In this document: positions 1 to 12,575 of the stretch, one piece after another | Layout of the letters: each line of letters starts with the position of its first letter | Position numbering within the stretch: position 1 is the stretch's first letter | Source: Anaeramoeba flamelloides | Lineage: Eukaryota; Metamonada; Anaeramoebidae | Reading direction: 5' to 3' | NCBI GenBank assembly: GCA_027625915.1 | Contig: JANTQA010000045.1 | Coordinates: 2,976,001 to 3,040,000, forward strand | DNA: 64,000 nucleotides | Translations under genes and position numbers: made by a program | The notes under the pieces: generated by a model | The model's input: only the letters and a program-made list of their open reading frames with translations | The model's database searches: none | Told to the model about the DNA's origin: nothing

Positions 1-1899
1 AAAAAAAATTATACATTTGAAAAATTTACACTTTTTTGATAACTTCAATTAGAATATACACTCGTTGTTAATAATAGATACTTGGCCATAAATTATTATG
101 TATTATATACTACAATATAAGTTGAATTATCCAATTTTCCATGTTTTATTTGAGATTTTTTTTCAAATTTAATAGTAAAAAATTTGTAAAAATTTTTTCT
201 TCAGAGCTAAGACACCATTTTATGTTATTTTAAAAACATTTTAAATTTAACAAATATCTTGCAAATAGATAATTTATTATCTTGACTATTAAAGAATTAT
301 TTGTTCTTCTAAATTGAAAAAAAATATTTTATCTGGTTTTCCTTTAGGTTATTTTTAATTTTTGAAATGAACAGAAAATTTAAGAAATTTTCGGTTTATT
401 TCAAAAAGCATAAAAAAAAAAAAAAACCTAGTACACTTATCATAAGGTTTACCAGAATTCAAAAGACTCAAGTAAAATCTTTGATTTTTCACAACTTTTT
501 TTAATTTTCCAAAACCGCGTTTATCTTTTCTCAAGTTTACTCTTTATTTGAAAAATCAATGATTTTATAAATAAAACAGAAAACCACAGTTCGATTTTTA
601 ATATTTTAAAACAATAAGATAAAATCTAGGCACTCTTTTCTTTTTATTACTTGTTTTAAAAAAAAAAACAGAGACACTCAAAGCCACATTATGATATTCA
701 TTAAGTCATCCAGAATTTGAAAGAATAGAGTAAAATCTAAGAGATTTTTGCTCAATTCCTTTGAATTCTAGAAACCCACCGTTAGTTTTTTTAATATCAG
801 AAATAAAAAGAAAATATATAAAATTTTCTGTTTATTTCTTGAATTAAAATAAAAAAAACAAAGTTAGATTTTTAAAGAATTTAAAAGAATAGAGAAAAAT
901 CTTTGATTTAACTGGATTCTTTTGGATTCTTGAAAACATAGGAAACCTTTGTTAAGTTTTCCAGTATTTAAAAGAATAGAGCAAAATATTAAATTTTACT
1001 CAATTCTTATGAATCCTAAAAGTCCCAATTTACAGAATAATTATCATAAGTTATATTTTTGCATAATTTAGTTTTTTCGACGAGTAGCGTATTTTCAAAA
1101 CTATTATTTATTATCTATTCAAGTAAATCTCCTAAAGTTTTATGAAACAAAAATTATCACACGTATTAACAAATTTTTACACCAAAATTTACATTTTTTT
1201 CTAGACTCATTCTTTTTAAATCGGTAGTATTACTTATAACAATAAATTGACAACCTCAAGATTTTGAAGAACTACATTTTTTGCTATATTTTAAATTAAC
1301 AAAATAAACAGGGATGAAATGATAATTGTAGTAATAAGTTTTGTATAACTTGGAATTTTTAAATTTTTTTTCCTAATAGTGGAGAATTGAAAAAATGACT
1401 CTAATAGTTTTCTTATAATATTTTTTCATTTGAAAAAAAAAAAAAAAAAATTATTCTTTGTTTCTATTTTTTTGTTTGTTTCATTTTTTTTTTTTTTGCT
1501 TTATTGTTATCTTTAATTCTGATATTATATTTTAACCTAAAAATACATAAGTTATATCTATATTATAATCAAGCAATTGGTAAACTGTTTGCTTTACTCT
1601 TTTTTTACGATCACAGTTGTCAAAGAAATAGTTTTTTTTTTTTTTTTTTTTTTGTTATTTTGGGGGGAGAAATTAATTTCCTCTTTTTTCCGACTTTATA
1701 TTTTTTTTTCAGAAATTTCTATTGAGAAGCATTATTGTTTATCTTTAAAAAATTACAAAATTCAAAAAGAGCCTAACTTTTATATATTATTAATGCTGTA
1801 TATTCTTGAATTCAATATTTTGGTTTATTAGGATTAATTTTACCAAGCTAAATAATTTGATTTTCTTAGTAATAATGGGAAATCCGATATATTATGAAT
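1..1899. other. Spacer without recognisable gene
   Basis: A/T-rich DNA with homopolymer runs. Short open frames around 1504-1831 are built on poly-T tracts (Phe runs) and show no domain. A locally repeated phrase, 'aaaagaatagagtaaaatct' and variants near 460, 720, 885 and 970, suggests a decayed short tandem or dispersed repeat. I see nothing else. Confidence 0.6.
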
Positions 1900-2159
1900 G
1901 ATATCTTCATTGGAAATTATCTTTTTTTTTTCTTTACTATTTTTCAAAAATTTTGACTCATTTTATAATGTTAATGGAAGCTGTTTTGTTGTTAATCTGA
2001 TATTCTACTAAAAAAATCTTTTCAAATTTTTCTATCACCATCATTTTTTCTTTTTCTTTTGATCAATATCATTTTTTCTAATTTAGTAATTTTTTTGATT
2101 TTTTTAATTTTTGTTTTTCTTTTATTTTTTCTTACTCTAATTTTCTTTTTCTTTTTAAT

Positions 2160-2190
<31 letters not shown>

Positions 2191-2555
2191 TTATTATTGT
2201 TTTTCAATTAAATCATACCCTTTTCTTAGTTAATTACATGTTCTTTGACAAAAAAAAATCTGAAAATACAAATAATCACGAATAAACTTGAAACTTATTA
2301 ATGTCTTTTAAAATGAATTTAATTATTCATATTAATTTTCGTGTTAAACTTAATTCAGTGAAAGTTCAGTAATAAAAAATCCGTAATGCTCATTAAAAAA
2401 AATATGATTTTTTATTTATTTTTAGTTATGATTTTGTTTATTTTTTTTAATTTCTATAATATCAGGTCACTATATGTTTAGAATAATTTAAAGGTTGAAA
2501 TGATAGATCACAATTAATTATTCGCTGTTCTTGAATACTAAAGAATATATATATA
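1900..2555. repeat. Diverged dispersed repeat, copy 1 (also near 21620 and 56760)
   Basis: About 60 bp around 1945-2005 (containing 'aatgttaatggaagctgttt') matches 22035-22095 closely. The segment 2290-2480 (containing 'aaaatgaatttaattatt', later 'tataatatcaggt') matches 21635-21800. The two blocks are in the opposite order in the second copy, so the true unit boundaries are unclear. No terminal repeats were recognised. A decayed non-coding element is the likeliest explanation. Confidence 0.45.
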
Positions 2556-3086
2556 AACCCCAATTCGAAATTTTTAACACACCAAAATTCGATTTTTGAA
2601 AAAAAAAACTTATTTAATCAATTCAAGAAGATTTACCAAATTAGAACCATTCACAAATTGAAATGTTAACACTTGTTTATAAATTACAATACTCACAAAA
2701 CAATAAATAAATAATTATCAATACAAATAAATCATGGGTGTGTTAAAAATTTTGGAGAGAGCAAAACAAAAAAATACATCAATAATTTTGTTGAAATTCT
2801 ATTAGGAATATTGATGGATCAATGGTTAGATACCACCAACTAATTTTATTTGAGTTCTTCTATTTGGAACAACTCAACTTTAACCTAATATCGATGGTTG
2901 AAAAAAAATTTTGATCCAATGAAACAAATTACGTAATTCAAAGAATGAAATGAAATACTAAAAAACTAAAAGATGAAAAAATGATTTTCATTTTTTACAA
3001 AAATCAAAATTTTCTCAAATTTGAATGAAATTGTATTATTGTGATTGTTTGGAAAGTTTTAGCTGTGTGGAAAAATTTGAATTTTA
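2556..3086 (+). mobile_element. ~530-bp non-autonomous TIR element, family B copy 1
   Basis: The whole segment is closely similar to the reverse complement of 8141-8676 and more weakly to 46697-47132. The ends form imperfect inverted repeats: left 'caattcgaaatttttaacac', right complement 'aaattcaaaatttttccaca'. There is no coding capacity. I infer a MITE-like DNA element. It lies about 1.5 kb upstream of the TMEM234-like start. Confidence 0.75.
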
Positions 3087-4600
3087 GTTTATATATATAT
3101 ATATATATATGGAAAAAATAATTTTCATTTTCACCCATTAGCTAAAATTTTCTGTTGAAAAATTATCTTTTTCCTTTTTAAAGTTTTTTTTTTTCAATTT
3201 TTTTTTCTTGCTAAATTCCTAACTATTTTTACTTCTGATAAATTCTCTGATGATAATATTTTATCAACATTCTGATTAATTTAAAATTCTAAAATAATTA
3301 TACATACATATATTATTAATATGAAATCAATTACTGATATTCACCAGTCGGTTATCAAAATCAAAAAGACTGAAAACGATAGGGCATTTTTACCAGATGT
3401 TAATTTTTTTAAAAAGAAAAACATTCTTATAAACCCAAATGATAAAGACAATAGTAGATCTTGATACACTCCCAATCCAAACAAATATAGTGTAATTTGA
3501 TTTTCCTATTAATTGATTTGATCTATTTTTTTTTTTTTTTTTTTCTTTCTTTTTCAAGTAATCTCTTCTTTGAACTAAGAACGAATAATAAAATATATAT
3601 TTTCAAATTGACAAACATAGAATGAAAAGAACTTTTATAACATTTACTGAACCAATATCTATATCGAAAGAGTCTAAAATTAAAAATTGTTGTTATTGGA
3701 TGTAATTGTATGAATACAGACATGGTTCAAATATCTCTAAAAATGTGTTTAGTAAAATATTACTATTTGATGATCTAATCAATTAAAAAATGATCTATTG
3801 TCAGTAAAAAACTCCAACAATTTCAGAATAAAATCTGAATTTTAGGAGACAAATTTAAAGGATGAATTATCAATTTTAAAACTCTAAAGTTGCAAAATAT
3901 CTTTCTTAATTTTCTCTCAAAAGAATGATTTTATGGTAAAAAAATTGATTTTGTAAAAAATAATAGATTAACTTAGAGATTTTTTTGACAAATTATTTCT
4001 GAAATCTTGGAAAATACAATTAGCTTTATAAAAAAAGGAAACCAAAACTGATCATTTTTTAGATTTTTAGGTTTATTTTTATTGAGACAAATCTTTGAAA
4101 TTAAAAATTGTAATAATAGTTACTTTTGGAAGTTCTAAATCTTAAATATTAAAAACCGGAAAACTATTATTTTGAGTTTATATTTTGAGGTTTGGTAAAA
4201 GTAATGATATTAAGAATCCCATATTTGATAAAGTTTAATAGTGATCAGTGAAAAAAATCTTGAAATTTATTGTAAAATAAGATTTAGAATAGATTTTTCA
4301 GAGCTATTTGAACTCCCAAAACCATAGACAATTTACTTTTAATTACCCACACTTTATTTTTGAATTTCTCATTTGTGGTGTTATTACCTTAAATTACAAA
4401 TATGAATTTTGAGTTTGAATATCAAATACAATTTGGTGATTGTTTAACACAAAACCCCTTTTCTTGTTTCAAGTTTTTAAAAGTTAGTCTGTAACAAAAC
4501 GAATCAAAAAATACAATCATAAAGGAAAAGAAACTTAGTTTTATGGACTTTCAATTTAAAAAAAAACCTCATTTTTTTGATAATTTCTAACTGATTAATC
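3087..4600. other. Spacer upstream of the TMEM234-like gene
   Basis: It opens with an (AT)n run at about 3091-3111. The rest is A/T-rich without a supported gene; a reverse-strand open frame at 3523-3723 ends in a poly-Lys tract and is not credible. The promoter of the downstream gene must lie in the right part, but no specific motif can be named. Confidence 0.5.
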
Positions 4601-7600
4601 ATGGAATTTACTCTTTCCAAGTTATCATTTATAATTGTACCTCTGGTATGGGGAATAACAAACACGTTAATGGCGATGGGGAGTCGGGGTGTCGACAAAA
4701 TTAAAAGAGGAAATATCTTCTCACAATTTTTTTTTGAGTTGCTTGCTGTTGTTTTGAATTGGAGATGGTTTGTTCCCTTTTTGATTAATATGTGTGGCTC
4801 TTTACTCTTTTATAAAACACTTGGAGACTCAAATTTAACATACGTACCCATGATTATTAATTCCTTAACGATGGTCATAACAGGAATTTCAGGTTGGTTA
4901 TTGGGTGAAAAAAAACTGAGCAAATGTAAGCCTTTTGATTTTGATTTTTTTTTTTATTTATTTTTTCTTCACGGCTTTTTCTTTCAAAAAAAAAAAACAA
5001 CTTCAAAAAGAAAGACTTTATTTTCTTTTAAATTAAATTCAGGAGTCCATTCCATATTCTCAAATATTTAACAGTCCCATTTAATCCAATTTACTTCAGG
5101 ATCCTTTTTGTAGTATTTTTTTTTAATTTTTATTTTAGAAATAATTTGTTTAATTCTTGATCCACTTTCGGAATAGTTTCAGATCCTGGTGGCCATTTAT
5201 TTTAACTTCTTATTTCCAATTCATCTTTCCATAAATGAAGTTCATTTTGTTTTTATTTTCTATTCTTTAAAAAAAATGTTTCGCAATACAATAATTACAA
5301 AAACCAAACAAAAGAAAAATTATCTGATCTGAAAAGATGAAACAAAACCACTTACTATCAAGAATAAATAAATTTAAATCTGTTTTCCTTGATTCTTGGA
5401 GAATTGATTTTTTCTTTTTTCTTTTTTTTTTCAAAATAAAAGAGTAAAAACCAAAGCGAAAAAAAACAAAAAACAAAAAACAGATCTATTTTGAGGAGTG
5501 TAATACCAAAATTTTTTGCAAAAACCACTTTTTAATTGTAAAAATGATGGTCTCCTAGTGCAAAACCCTGTTTAAAAAATCTCTAACCGATGTGGAAACA
5601 AAGTGAAACATGTTTTTTTAATTGTTGCTGTTAAATTCCAATTTAAAAATATTGATTCAGATCCCCAAAATTCAATAAGGAAGAGCCAAATTAATTCGAC
5701 TATTTTCCTTTTTAATCGAATTTGAAAAGATTCTTTTGATTATTTCAACTAACAAATAAGCTATTCAAATTTTATTTACTTAAATTTTTACAAATAAAAT
5801 GTTTGAGTTTAAAAAAATAGATACAAATACAGAGAAGAAAGTGATTGTTTTCAAAAAAGTTCAGTATAATAGCTGGAGTTTATTTTGAAAGATTTTGGGA
5901 AATCACTTATAGATATTAGGCAAATTTGGAAAATTTGTTGATCTTCGTTTTTGGAATTCTAATTGGGTGAAATAATTTGTATTTTACTAAGAAAACCTGA
6001 ATTTAGAAATGTTATTAAAAGTTATTTTAGGACACTTTAACTAATTTTTTTGCGACATTTTAAATCTCATAAATCCCAAAAGATGGCTCGTTTCAACTGT
6101 TAATCTCTTCGAACAAATAATTTGGTCAAAGAACCAAATTATTAGTTTAAATAGAGTTCAAAAAATAAAGTCCATCAAATTATGCGTTACAATTTGCAAA
6201 TGCAATAAAGTCCATTTCTTTGATTAAAAAGAATGTCGAAATCCAAACATGGTTTTGGTTAGAAAGAAAATCAATCTCATTTTTAAGAAACAAATAAATT
6301 GTTTGGTATCTTTTTTCTTGGAAAAAAGAGAGAAAAGACCATTAATAAGTAGAATTTCAAAAGGAGAAAAAAACAAATGTACAAATTTAAGAACAAAAAA
6401 AAAAAAATAAAAACATTTTTTTTACTACAGTGAATTCCACTTTTAAGGCACAAACTTCAACGAAATTTAAGGCACAATAAAAATCTCAAATTAAGGCACA
6501 AAATTCAGATTCTAGTAAAATAAATTGAAAAAAAAAAAATTTTTAAATTTTGTGCTTTAATTTGAGATTTTTTTGTGCTTTAAATTTGGTTGAAAGTTTG
6601 TGCCTTAAAAGTGGAACTGACTATATGTAAAGTCAAGAAATTTGAGAGGAATGTTCAAAATAATCCATTGTTTAAAACGCCAGGTGCATGCATGCTTTAT
6701 AAGTTTGAATATTTTTTGGAATTGTCTGACAAACGGGGAATAAAAGAACAAATAGATCTCATTGAAAAGGAGATGATTGACTATCTAGTTTGTCTCTGTA
6801 AAATTTATTAAAAGTTTTGTCTCCAATGATAAAAATGTAAAATTTAACTTCAATATTTTCGATAAAACAGGGGAAGAAAAAGATCCTTTGAAGAATAATT
6901 TCTTCACAGTACCATGAAAAATAACCAATTAATTTTTTTTTGTTTGGTTTTTTTTTTGTTTTTTTGTTTTTTTGTTGTGACGAGTGAGATCCCGAGTTTA
7001 AAAAATACATAGTAACTCATGTTGTTTCATTTGTTCAACAGTCACCTTTTTATATTTCTTCGTTTTGGATCCCCTTCCAGAGTCAAAATATGAGATTGTT
7101 CTAGTGCTAAGATGATATTAATAATTGTTCTTCAAACTCCACAATATCATCTTATATCACTTCTAACAATTTCATATTTTTCGTTCTTCCAGGCTGAACT
7201 CAGATTATAACAAGGGGATTGTTTCCAAATCAAACCAATAAACACCGAAAAATGATTTCCAGAGTTCCCAAAATTATTACATTTTTTGAATTATTAAAAT
7301 CACAAAAATGTAAAATTAGGAATCATAAGATTAAAATGATTCCAATGGAATCCGGTTTTTGTCAACATTTTCTACTTTTTCAAGTCCCTTTTAAGAATAA
7401 AATTTTCAAAAAACTTCAAAAATTATTTTATTCTGATTCCATGGAATCAAAAAAAGAATATTTTATTTGATACCAAAGCTCTATTAAAAAAAAAAAAAAA
7501 AAGATTCTTTTGATTCCGTTTCAAAGTAAAATAATTTTCTTACCAGAAATAAACTTAAAAATGTCAAGACTGTCGAAAAGATGATGAAAACTAAAATCCC

Positions 7601-8034
7601 AAGAAGAAAAACCTTAAATATTAAATTTTGAGAAAAAAATTAAGTTTTCATTATCAAAATTCCTTTTTTAAAATTTAACAAAAAATGCAAAATAAATTCC
7701 TATGGTATTAAAAAGGCAAATACAGAATCAAAAAGATGAAAAAAAAAAAAAAACACAAAATTTCAAAATAAAACATTATTTTTTACCAAAAATCTGGTAA
7801 TGTATCTCAAAAACAGGCTTGAGCATATTTATCAGATTAAATAAAAAGTATTAAATTTTTAATCCTAAATTTTTTCACAAATTATTTTTTTATTTCTAAT
7901 AAATTTATTTATATTTTCTTTAACTAGATTCACAAATGGGAATGGCTTTAATAATAATTGGGGTTTGTTTTTGTACAATAAGCCCAAATTTAACCTCTAC
8001 TGATAACGCAGAAACGATTTCTTCTGAACTATAA
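4601..8034 (+). CDS. TMEM234: TMEM234-like small four-span membrane protein, two exons
   Basis: Exons 4601-4925 and 7928-8034 join (phase 1, GT at 4926, AG at 7926-7927) into 143 aa, the usual size for TMEM234, a predicted multi-pass membrane protein of the drug/metabolite transporter-like fold whose function is poorly known. Recognisable family features are the early 'PLVWGITNTLMA' helix, 'MCGSLLFYKTLGDSNLTYVP', 'NSLTMVITGISGWLLGE', and, only after splicing, the final helix 'GMALIIIGVCFCT'. Restoring that helix in frame with a stop soon after is the main support for the splice. Reading into the intron instead gives a Phe-rich tail unlike the family. The intron is 3,002 bp and holds a MITE (6428-6624). 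The gene is enclosed by inverted copies of repeat family B. Confidence 0.85.
6428..6624. mobile_element. TA-flanked palindromic MITE, family A copy 1 (in TMEM234 intron)
   Basis: It begins 'cagtgaattccactttta' after TA and ends 'aaaagtggaactgactata'. The left arm (with 'aaggcacaaactt' and 'ctcaaattaaggcac') is mirrored by the right arm over ~80 bp, so the RNA would fold into a long hairpin. Three other copies lie at 40592, 51671 and 57806. It resembles non-autonomous Tc1/mariner-type elements (TA target). Confidence 0.8.
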
Positions 8035-8140
8035 TTTATCAATAATAAAAATAAAATATAATTTAACAATCAAAAATTTTTTAATTAATCATAATAAAAT
8101 TTATTATAAATTACAAAACTATTTAAATAAAATATTATAA

Positions 8141-8676
8141 ACTAAAATTCAAAATTTTCGACACAGCTAAAACGTTCCAAACAATCACAATAATACAATT
8201 TCATTGAAATTGGAGATAATTTTGATTTTTGAAAAATATGAAAATCATTTTTTCATCTTTTTAGTTTTTCTTTTCATTTTATTGTTTGTATTACGTAATT
8301 TGTTTCGTTGGATCGTAAATTTTTTTGAAAGAGTTGATATGGTGTTAAAGTTGAGTTGTTCCAAATAGAAGAACTCAAATAAAATTAGTTGGTAGTATCT
8401 AACCATTTGATCGATCAATAATCCTAATAGAATTTAAACAAATTTACCAATGTATTTTTTTGTTTTGCTCTCTCCAAAATTTTTAACACACCCTTGATTT
8501 ATTTGTATTGATAATTATTTATTTATTGTTTTTTGAGTATTGTACTTTATAAACAAGTGTTGACATTTCAATTGGTGAATGGTTCTAATTTGATAAATCT
8601 TCTTGAATTGATTAAATAAGTTTTTTTTTTTCACAAATCGAATTTTGGTGTGTTAAAAATTTTGAATTGGGGTTTA
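8141..8676 (-). mobile_element. ~535-bp TIR element, family B copy 2 (inverted)
   Basis: Reverse-complement copy of 2556-3086, starting about 105 bp after the TMEM234-like stop. Shared landmarks include 'caaacaatcacaataataca' and 'gttccaaatagaagaactca' in this orientation. The similarity between copies 1 and 2 is high over the whole length, so their insertion is fairly recent compared with the copy at 46697. Confidence 0.75.
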
Positions 8677-10286
8677 GTTTCAAATATTATTTTTTTAATT
8701 TTTAATTTCACACTAATTTTTAATTCACCAAATAATTATTAAAAAAAAAAAAAAGACATTTTAATTATTCTTAAATAATAGGAGTATTAAACTTTTTTTT
8801 TACAATCTTTTTTGAATTTATTCTCTCATCTTTAACCAATCCTTGATGAATTGAGTCAAAACATTATTATTATCAATTGCTGCAATTTTTATTAGATTGT
8901 TTTTTCATTTCTTTTCAATTTTTTTTCCTATTAATTTATTTTTATTTTTGAAAGGATCATTTCATAAATAAGAACTGTTTAAGTTACCCAGTGGTGGATG
9001 TCAGATGAACTCTTAAAAGAAGGAGTATCCAATTGCAATAATTCAATTTTTGAATCTTTATTATTATTTAGTAATCATTGCTTTTGTAAAGTGCATTTAC
9101 TCTTTTGAAAATTTAACCAATTTGCTTAATTTGGTTATTATTGAATGTTTTCAAAGATTACACAAAAGGTAATGAGTGAAAAGGATAAGCAAATTATAAT
9201 ATTTCTCGTTTTTTGGTTTATATTCAGAAAAATTAAAACTCTAATAAAAAAAATTCATATCATTTGGAAAATAAACTCTTTTTCAAACAAAAGAGCACAC
9301 CTCTCAAATCATCAATACTATTGAATTTGATTGTTCATAAGATAATTACTTACTGGTGATTTTAAGTTTAATTATTCATTTTTTGTTTTTTTTTATTTAT
9401 CGGGTATTGAACTGCTTGAAAATGAAAAAAACAAGATAAGAAAAAATAAATTTTGAAATAATCTACCAGTATGAAAATGGAAACAGTCCAAGTTTGATCC
9501 CGAATGAGCAAGATATAGGAATTAAGAAAGAGCATTATTAGATTGATGTATGAAACAAAGAAAAGAGAAAATAAAGAAAAAACCAATTCCAACAAAATAC
9601 CCAGATGAATTGTGGCTTTATATTGAAAATGAGACTTTAATTAAAAAAAGTTTGGTATGTTAAGAGTTCTCAATAAAATATAAAGAAATTTTTACCAATT
9701 CACCCTGTTCAAAGGTTTTTTAATTGATTTTATAATTTTTTCTATTTACAATTTACAAAACAAGATTTCGCATTTAAAATAAAAGGGCACATCAATTTTT
9801 AAAATATTGAATTTTGATTTTTATTGTTTTGCTATAATGGGTTTTAAATATTCAGTTGAGTTTTTTTTTATGTTTTAAAGATTTTCTTATATTTTAGAAT
9901 GATACTACAATTAATTTAATTCAATTATGAATAATTCGTGAAAATTTCGGTACACTTTTATTCCAAAAAGAGTTTAGATGAACATCATTTTCATTTAAAG
10001 TTGGTTTAAATTTGATGAATAATTTTTAAAAATTGAAATAATAAAAATGGATTATTTTTGTTTATATACCTTATTGTTTTTGATAATTGTATTTGTTGAT
10101 TTTTTTTCTTTTTGATTTTAAAAAAAAATTGTGGAGTTGTAGATTTGTCTATTTAATTTGATTACTTAAATATTGAAAGGAAACCTCGAAACCCAGTAAC
10201 AATCTTGATTTTTTTCTTGGATTTGTTCATTTATAAATATATAATCACAATTCAAAATAAAATTAAATAAAAAAAAATGATTTAAT
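8677..10286. other. Spacer without recognisable gene
   Basis: A/T-rich, with runs of A and T. The reverse-strand open frame at 9368-9595 is hydrophobic but ends in a Lys/Asn tract and resembles no family I know. I see no repeats with clear boundaries. Confidence 0.5.
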
Positions 10287-10696
10287 AGCTGTTCCAAGGC
10301 GACCACATTTTTTTTTATTATTATTATCAAAATTTGATTCTGATAGAGATTCTTAAAACATTGAAATAGAGAAAAGAAAGTTGATATTGATTTTTACTTT
10401 TTTTTTTTTTTTTTTTTTTCATAATAGTGCTCAAAAGAACAATAACCATCCGATATCATCAAAAAAATTGATTTTTATTGAAGAAGAAATTTTATCTACG
10501 GTCGTAACGAATTTTGGATATTTAGGTTCATTTTGGGTTCTGGAAATTTATTTTATGAATATCAGAAAATAATCTTGAATATTTGCACATTTATGAATTT
10601 TTTTTTTCTTCAATATGAGATTTATTATCCTCATATTCAGCTATATAAAAATTTATTTTTAACATCAAAATTTGATATCAAAAAAAATATATTGTA
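10287..10696. mobile_element. Probable family C TIR element (partial)
   Basis: The left part begins 'agctgttccaaggcgacc', a variant of the family C end 'cagccgttccaaggctacc' seen at 11326. The interior 'cattttgggttctgg' followed by 'aaatttattttatgaatatc' matches 41786-41820. The right end is not sharply defined. Non-coding; an open frame at 10381-10572 lies inside it and is discounted. Confidence 0.5.
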
Positions 10697-11325
10697 GCCT
10701 AAAAATGACTCTAATCGCTTAGATAAATAATAAATAGAGTAGCAAGCTTTTTTTATGAAAATTATTTATTTATTACATTTCTAAAAGAAGAGTTTTTTTC
10801 TTTTGATACATACTTTGAATAATTATATTCAAAAATATTGATTAAATAGGAACAGTTGGTGGAGATTATTTTTTTTTTATTTACTATCTTTCTTTTTTTA
10901 GCCTAAATTCAAAATGCAATTAATTCCAAAATAAAAGTATCCAAATTTTCATTCAGATTTTCAAAAAAAAAAAACACATTCCAAGAAGAAAAAATAATTC
11001 ATCAAAGTCCCCAATTTCAAAAAGGGAAATTACAAATTTAAGTTTCTTTAAAGAATAAAAATTTGAAATTTTATATGATTTTGAAATCTGTTTTTGATAA
11101 GCTGAATGAAAATTTTGTTGAATTTATTTTTTCAACAAATAGTAGCCAAACATCTTTCTCAAATTATAATTAATTGATATGTTTTAAATTGATAAAAATG
11201 ATTTAGATTATAAAATGTAATATAAAAATAAAATTGTTGTTATTAGTTATTTTCTTGATAAATTTTTCTGATTATTAATTTTTTTGATTTCGAAATTTAT
11301 CGGAAGGTTAAAATTGAGAAATTTA

Positions 11326-11771
11326 CAGCCGTTCCAAGGCTACCTTAAAATTTTAAATAAAACACAATTGAGTTTTCTATTCTTATTTTCTATTTTCAAA
11401 AAATTTTTAAATAAGAACTATAATTCAAAAAAAAATTTCAATAAATGAGCTATTATTCAAATTTTTGAAAAAACAAAAAAAAAATTTGAAGATTCATCAA
11501 GCACTTAAAAATATTGTTCAAAAATGGTAAATTTTTAAAGATCAGTAAAATATTGATATTTTTCTTGAACTTTTTTGGACTAATAATTTTGAAGTTTCAT
11601 TGGATCTTGAATTTTTTTTTTGTTTTTTCAAAAATTTGAATAATAGCTCATTTATTGAAATTTTTTTTTGAAATAATAACTCTTATTATGGAATTTTTTG
11701 TAAATAGAAAATAGGAATAGAAAACTCAATTGTGTTTTATTTAAAATTTTATGGCAGACTTGGAAAGACTG
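11326..11771. mobile_element. TA-flanked MITE, family C copy, intact ends
   Basis: The left end 'cagccgttccaaggctacct' and right end 'ggcagacttggaaagactg' are imperfect inverted repeats with TA on each side. The inner sequence mirrors itself over more than 150 bp per arm (for example 'aaataaaacacaattgagtt' on the left and its complement on the right), so the element is almost a perfect foldback with a ~120-bp centre. It has no coding capacity. Confidence 0.8.
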
Positions 11772-12575
11772 TAGATAGATTTAAAATAATTTCCAATTCG
11801 AATGGTTAATGGTTACTTGAGAATTTACTATTTATCTGGAAAATTGGATTCTATTTATGATATTTTTACTAATAGTCACACAGATATATGGAATTTTGAC
11901 CATAATTTTCAATTGATATTAAAAAGGAACACCAGAGTTTTTGAAAGTTGAGATGTTAAAGATTTGACAGTAAGAATGAAATACCAGTAAATGAAGATCA
12001 CAATGTCAGTTGTTTGATTAAAGTTATTTCAAAAACGTAATTAGATAAAATTATTTCCTTCTATTTGATTATAATCAAGATTTGAGATAGTTATTTTTTT
12101 GCAATTGTCAAATAGAACAAATGAAAATATCTGAAAAGATTATTTCAATGAACCTTCTTAACTTCTTATTTTCGATTCAAATTCCTCATTTGAATGCTTT
12201 ATACAATAAACTTTTGGTTAAGTGAAAATATTTTTCAAAAGCTGATATTAAAATTGTTCAGTAAATCAAGAAATAATAGAAGGAATGATCGACAATATCT
12301 TAATTTTTTGTTCGTTTGATTTCTCCCCAGCACGATATTTCAATTACCTTTGTATTTTATGGATTTTCCAAAAAGTTTTGGTTTTTGAAAGACTATTAAT
12401 TAATTTTTTAATAATTACGTAAAAATCCAAAATTTAAGTTATGGAAATGATGAAAAGTTCAAATACTTTGATTTGACAAGATCTCTCTGGTAGATTCTTT
12501 TTTATCAAGAGAAAGAATTAATCATTTTTATTTATTTTTTTAATCAATACAATTTTTTAGGTTGTCTTAATAAAT
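11772..12575. other. Spacer upstream of the 12576 gene
   Basis: No gene was seen. The immediate 5' flank is T-rich and ends 'attttttaggttgtcttaat' before the start codon, so an upstream non-coding exon joined at that AG is possible but unproven. Confidence 0.4.

Noticed and set aside
1504-1831. Overlapping open frames rich in Phe/Leu
   Set aside because: They are built on poly-T tracts, have no domain, and two frames are open at once.
2022-2207. Reverse-strand frame of almost pure Lys/Ile/Asn
   Set aside because: Translation of a long T-rich stretch; no folded segment and it overlaps a dispersed repeat.
6590-6811. Open frame with mixed composition
   Set aside because: It starts inside the right arm of a MITE and lies within the TMEM234-like intron. 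No family match.
7219-7470. Open frame inside the TMEM234-like intron
   Set aside because: Lys/Phe/Ile-rich with no recognisable motif; the exon 1 to exon 2 join explains the region better.
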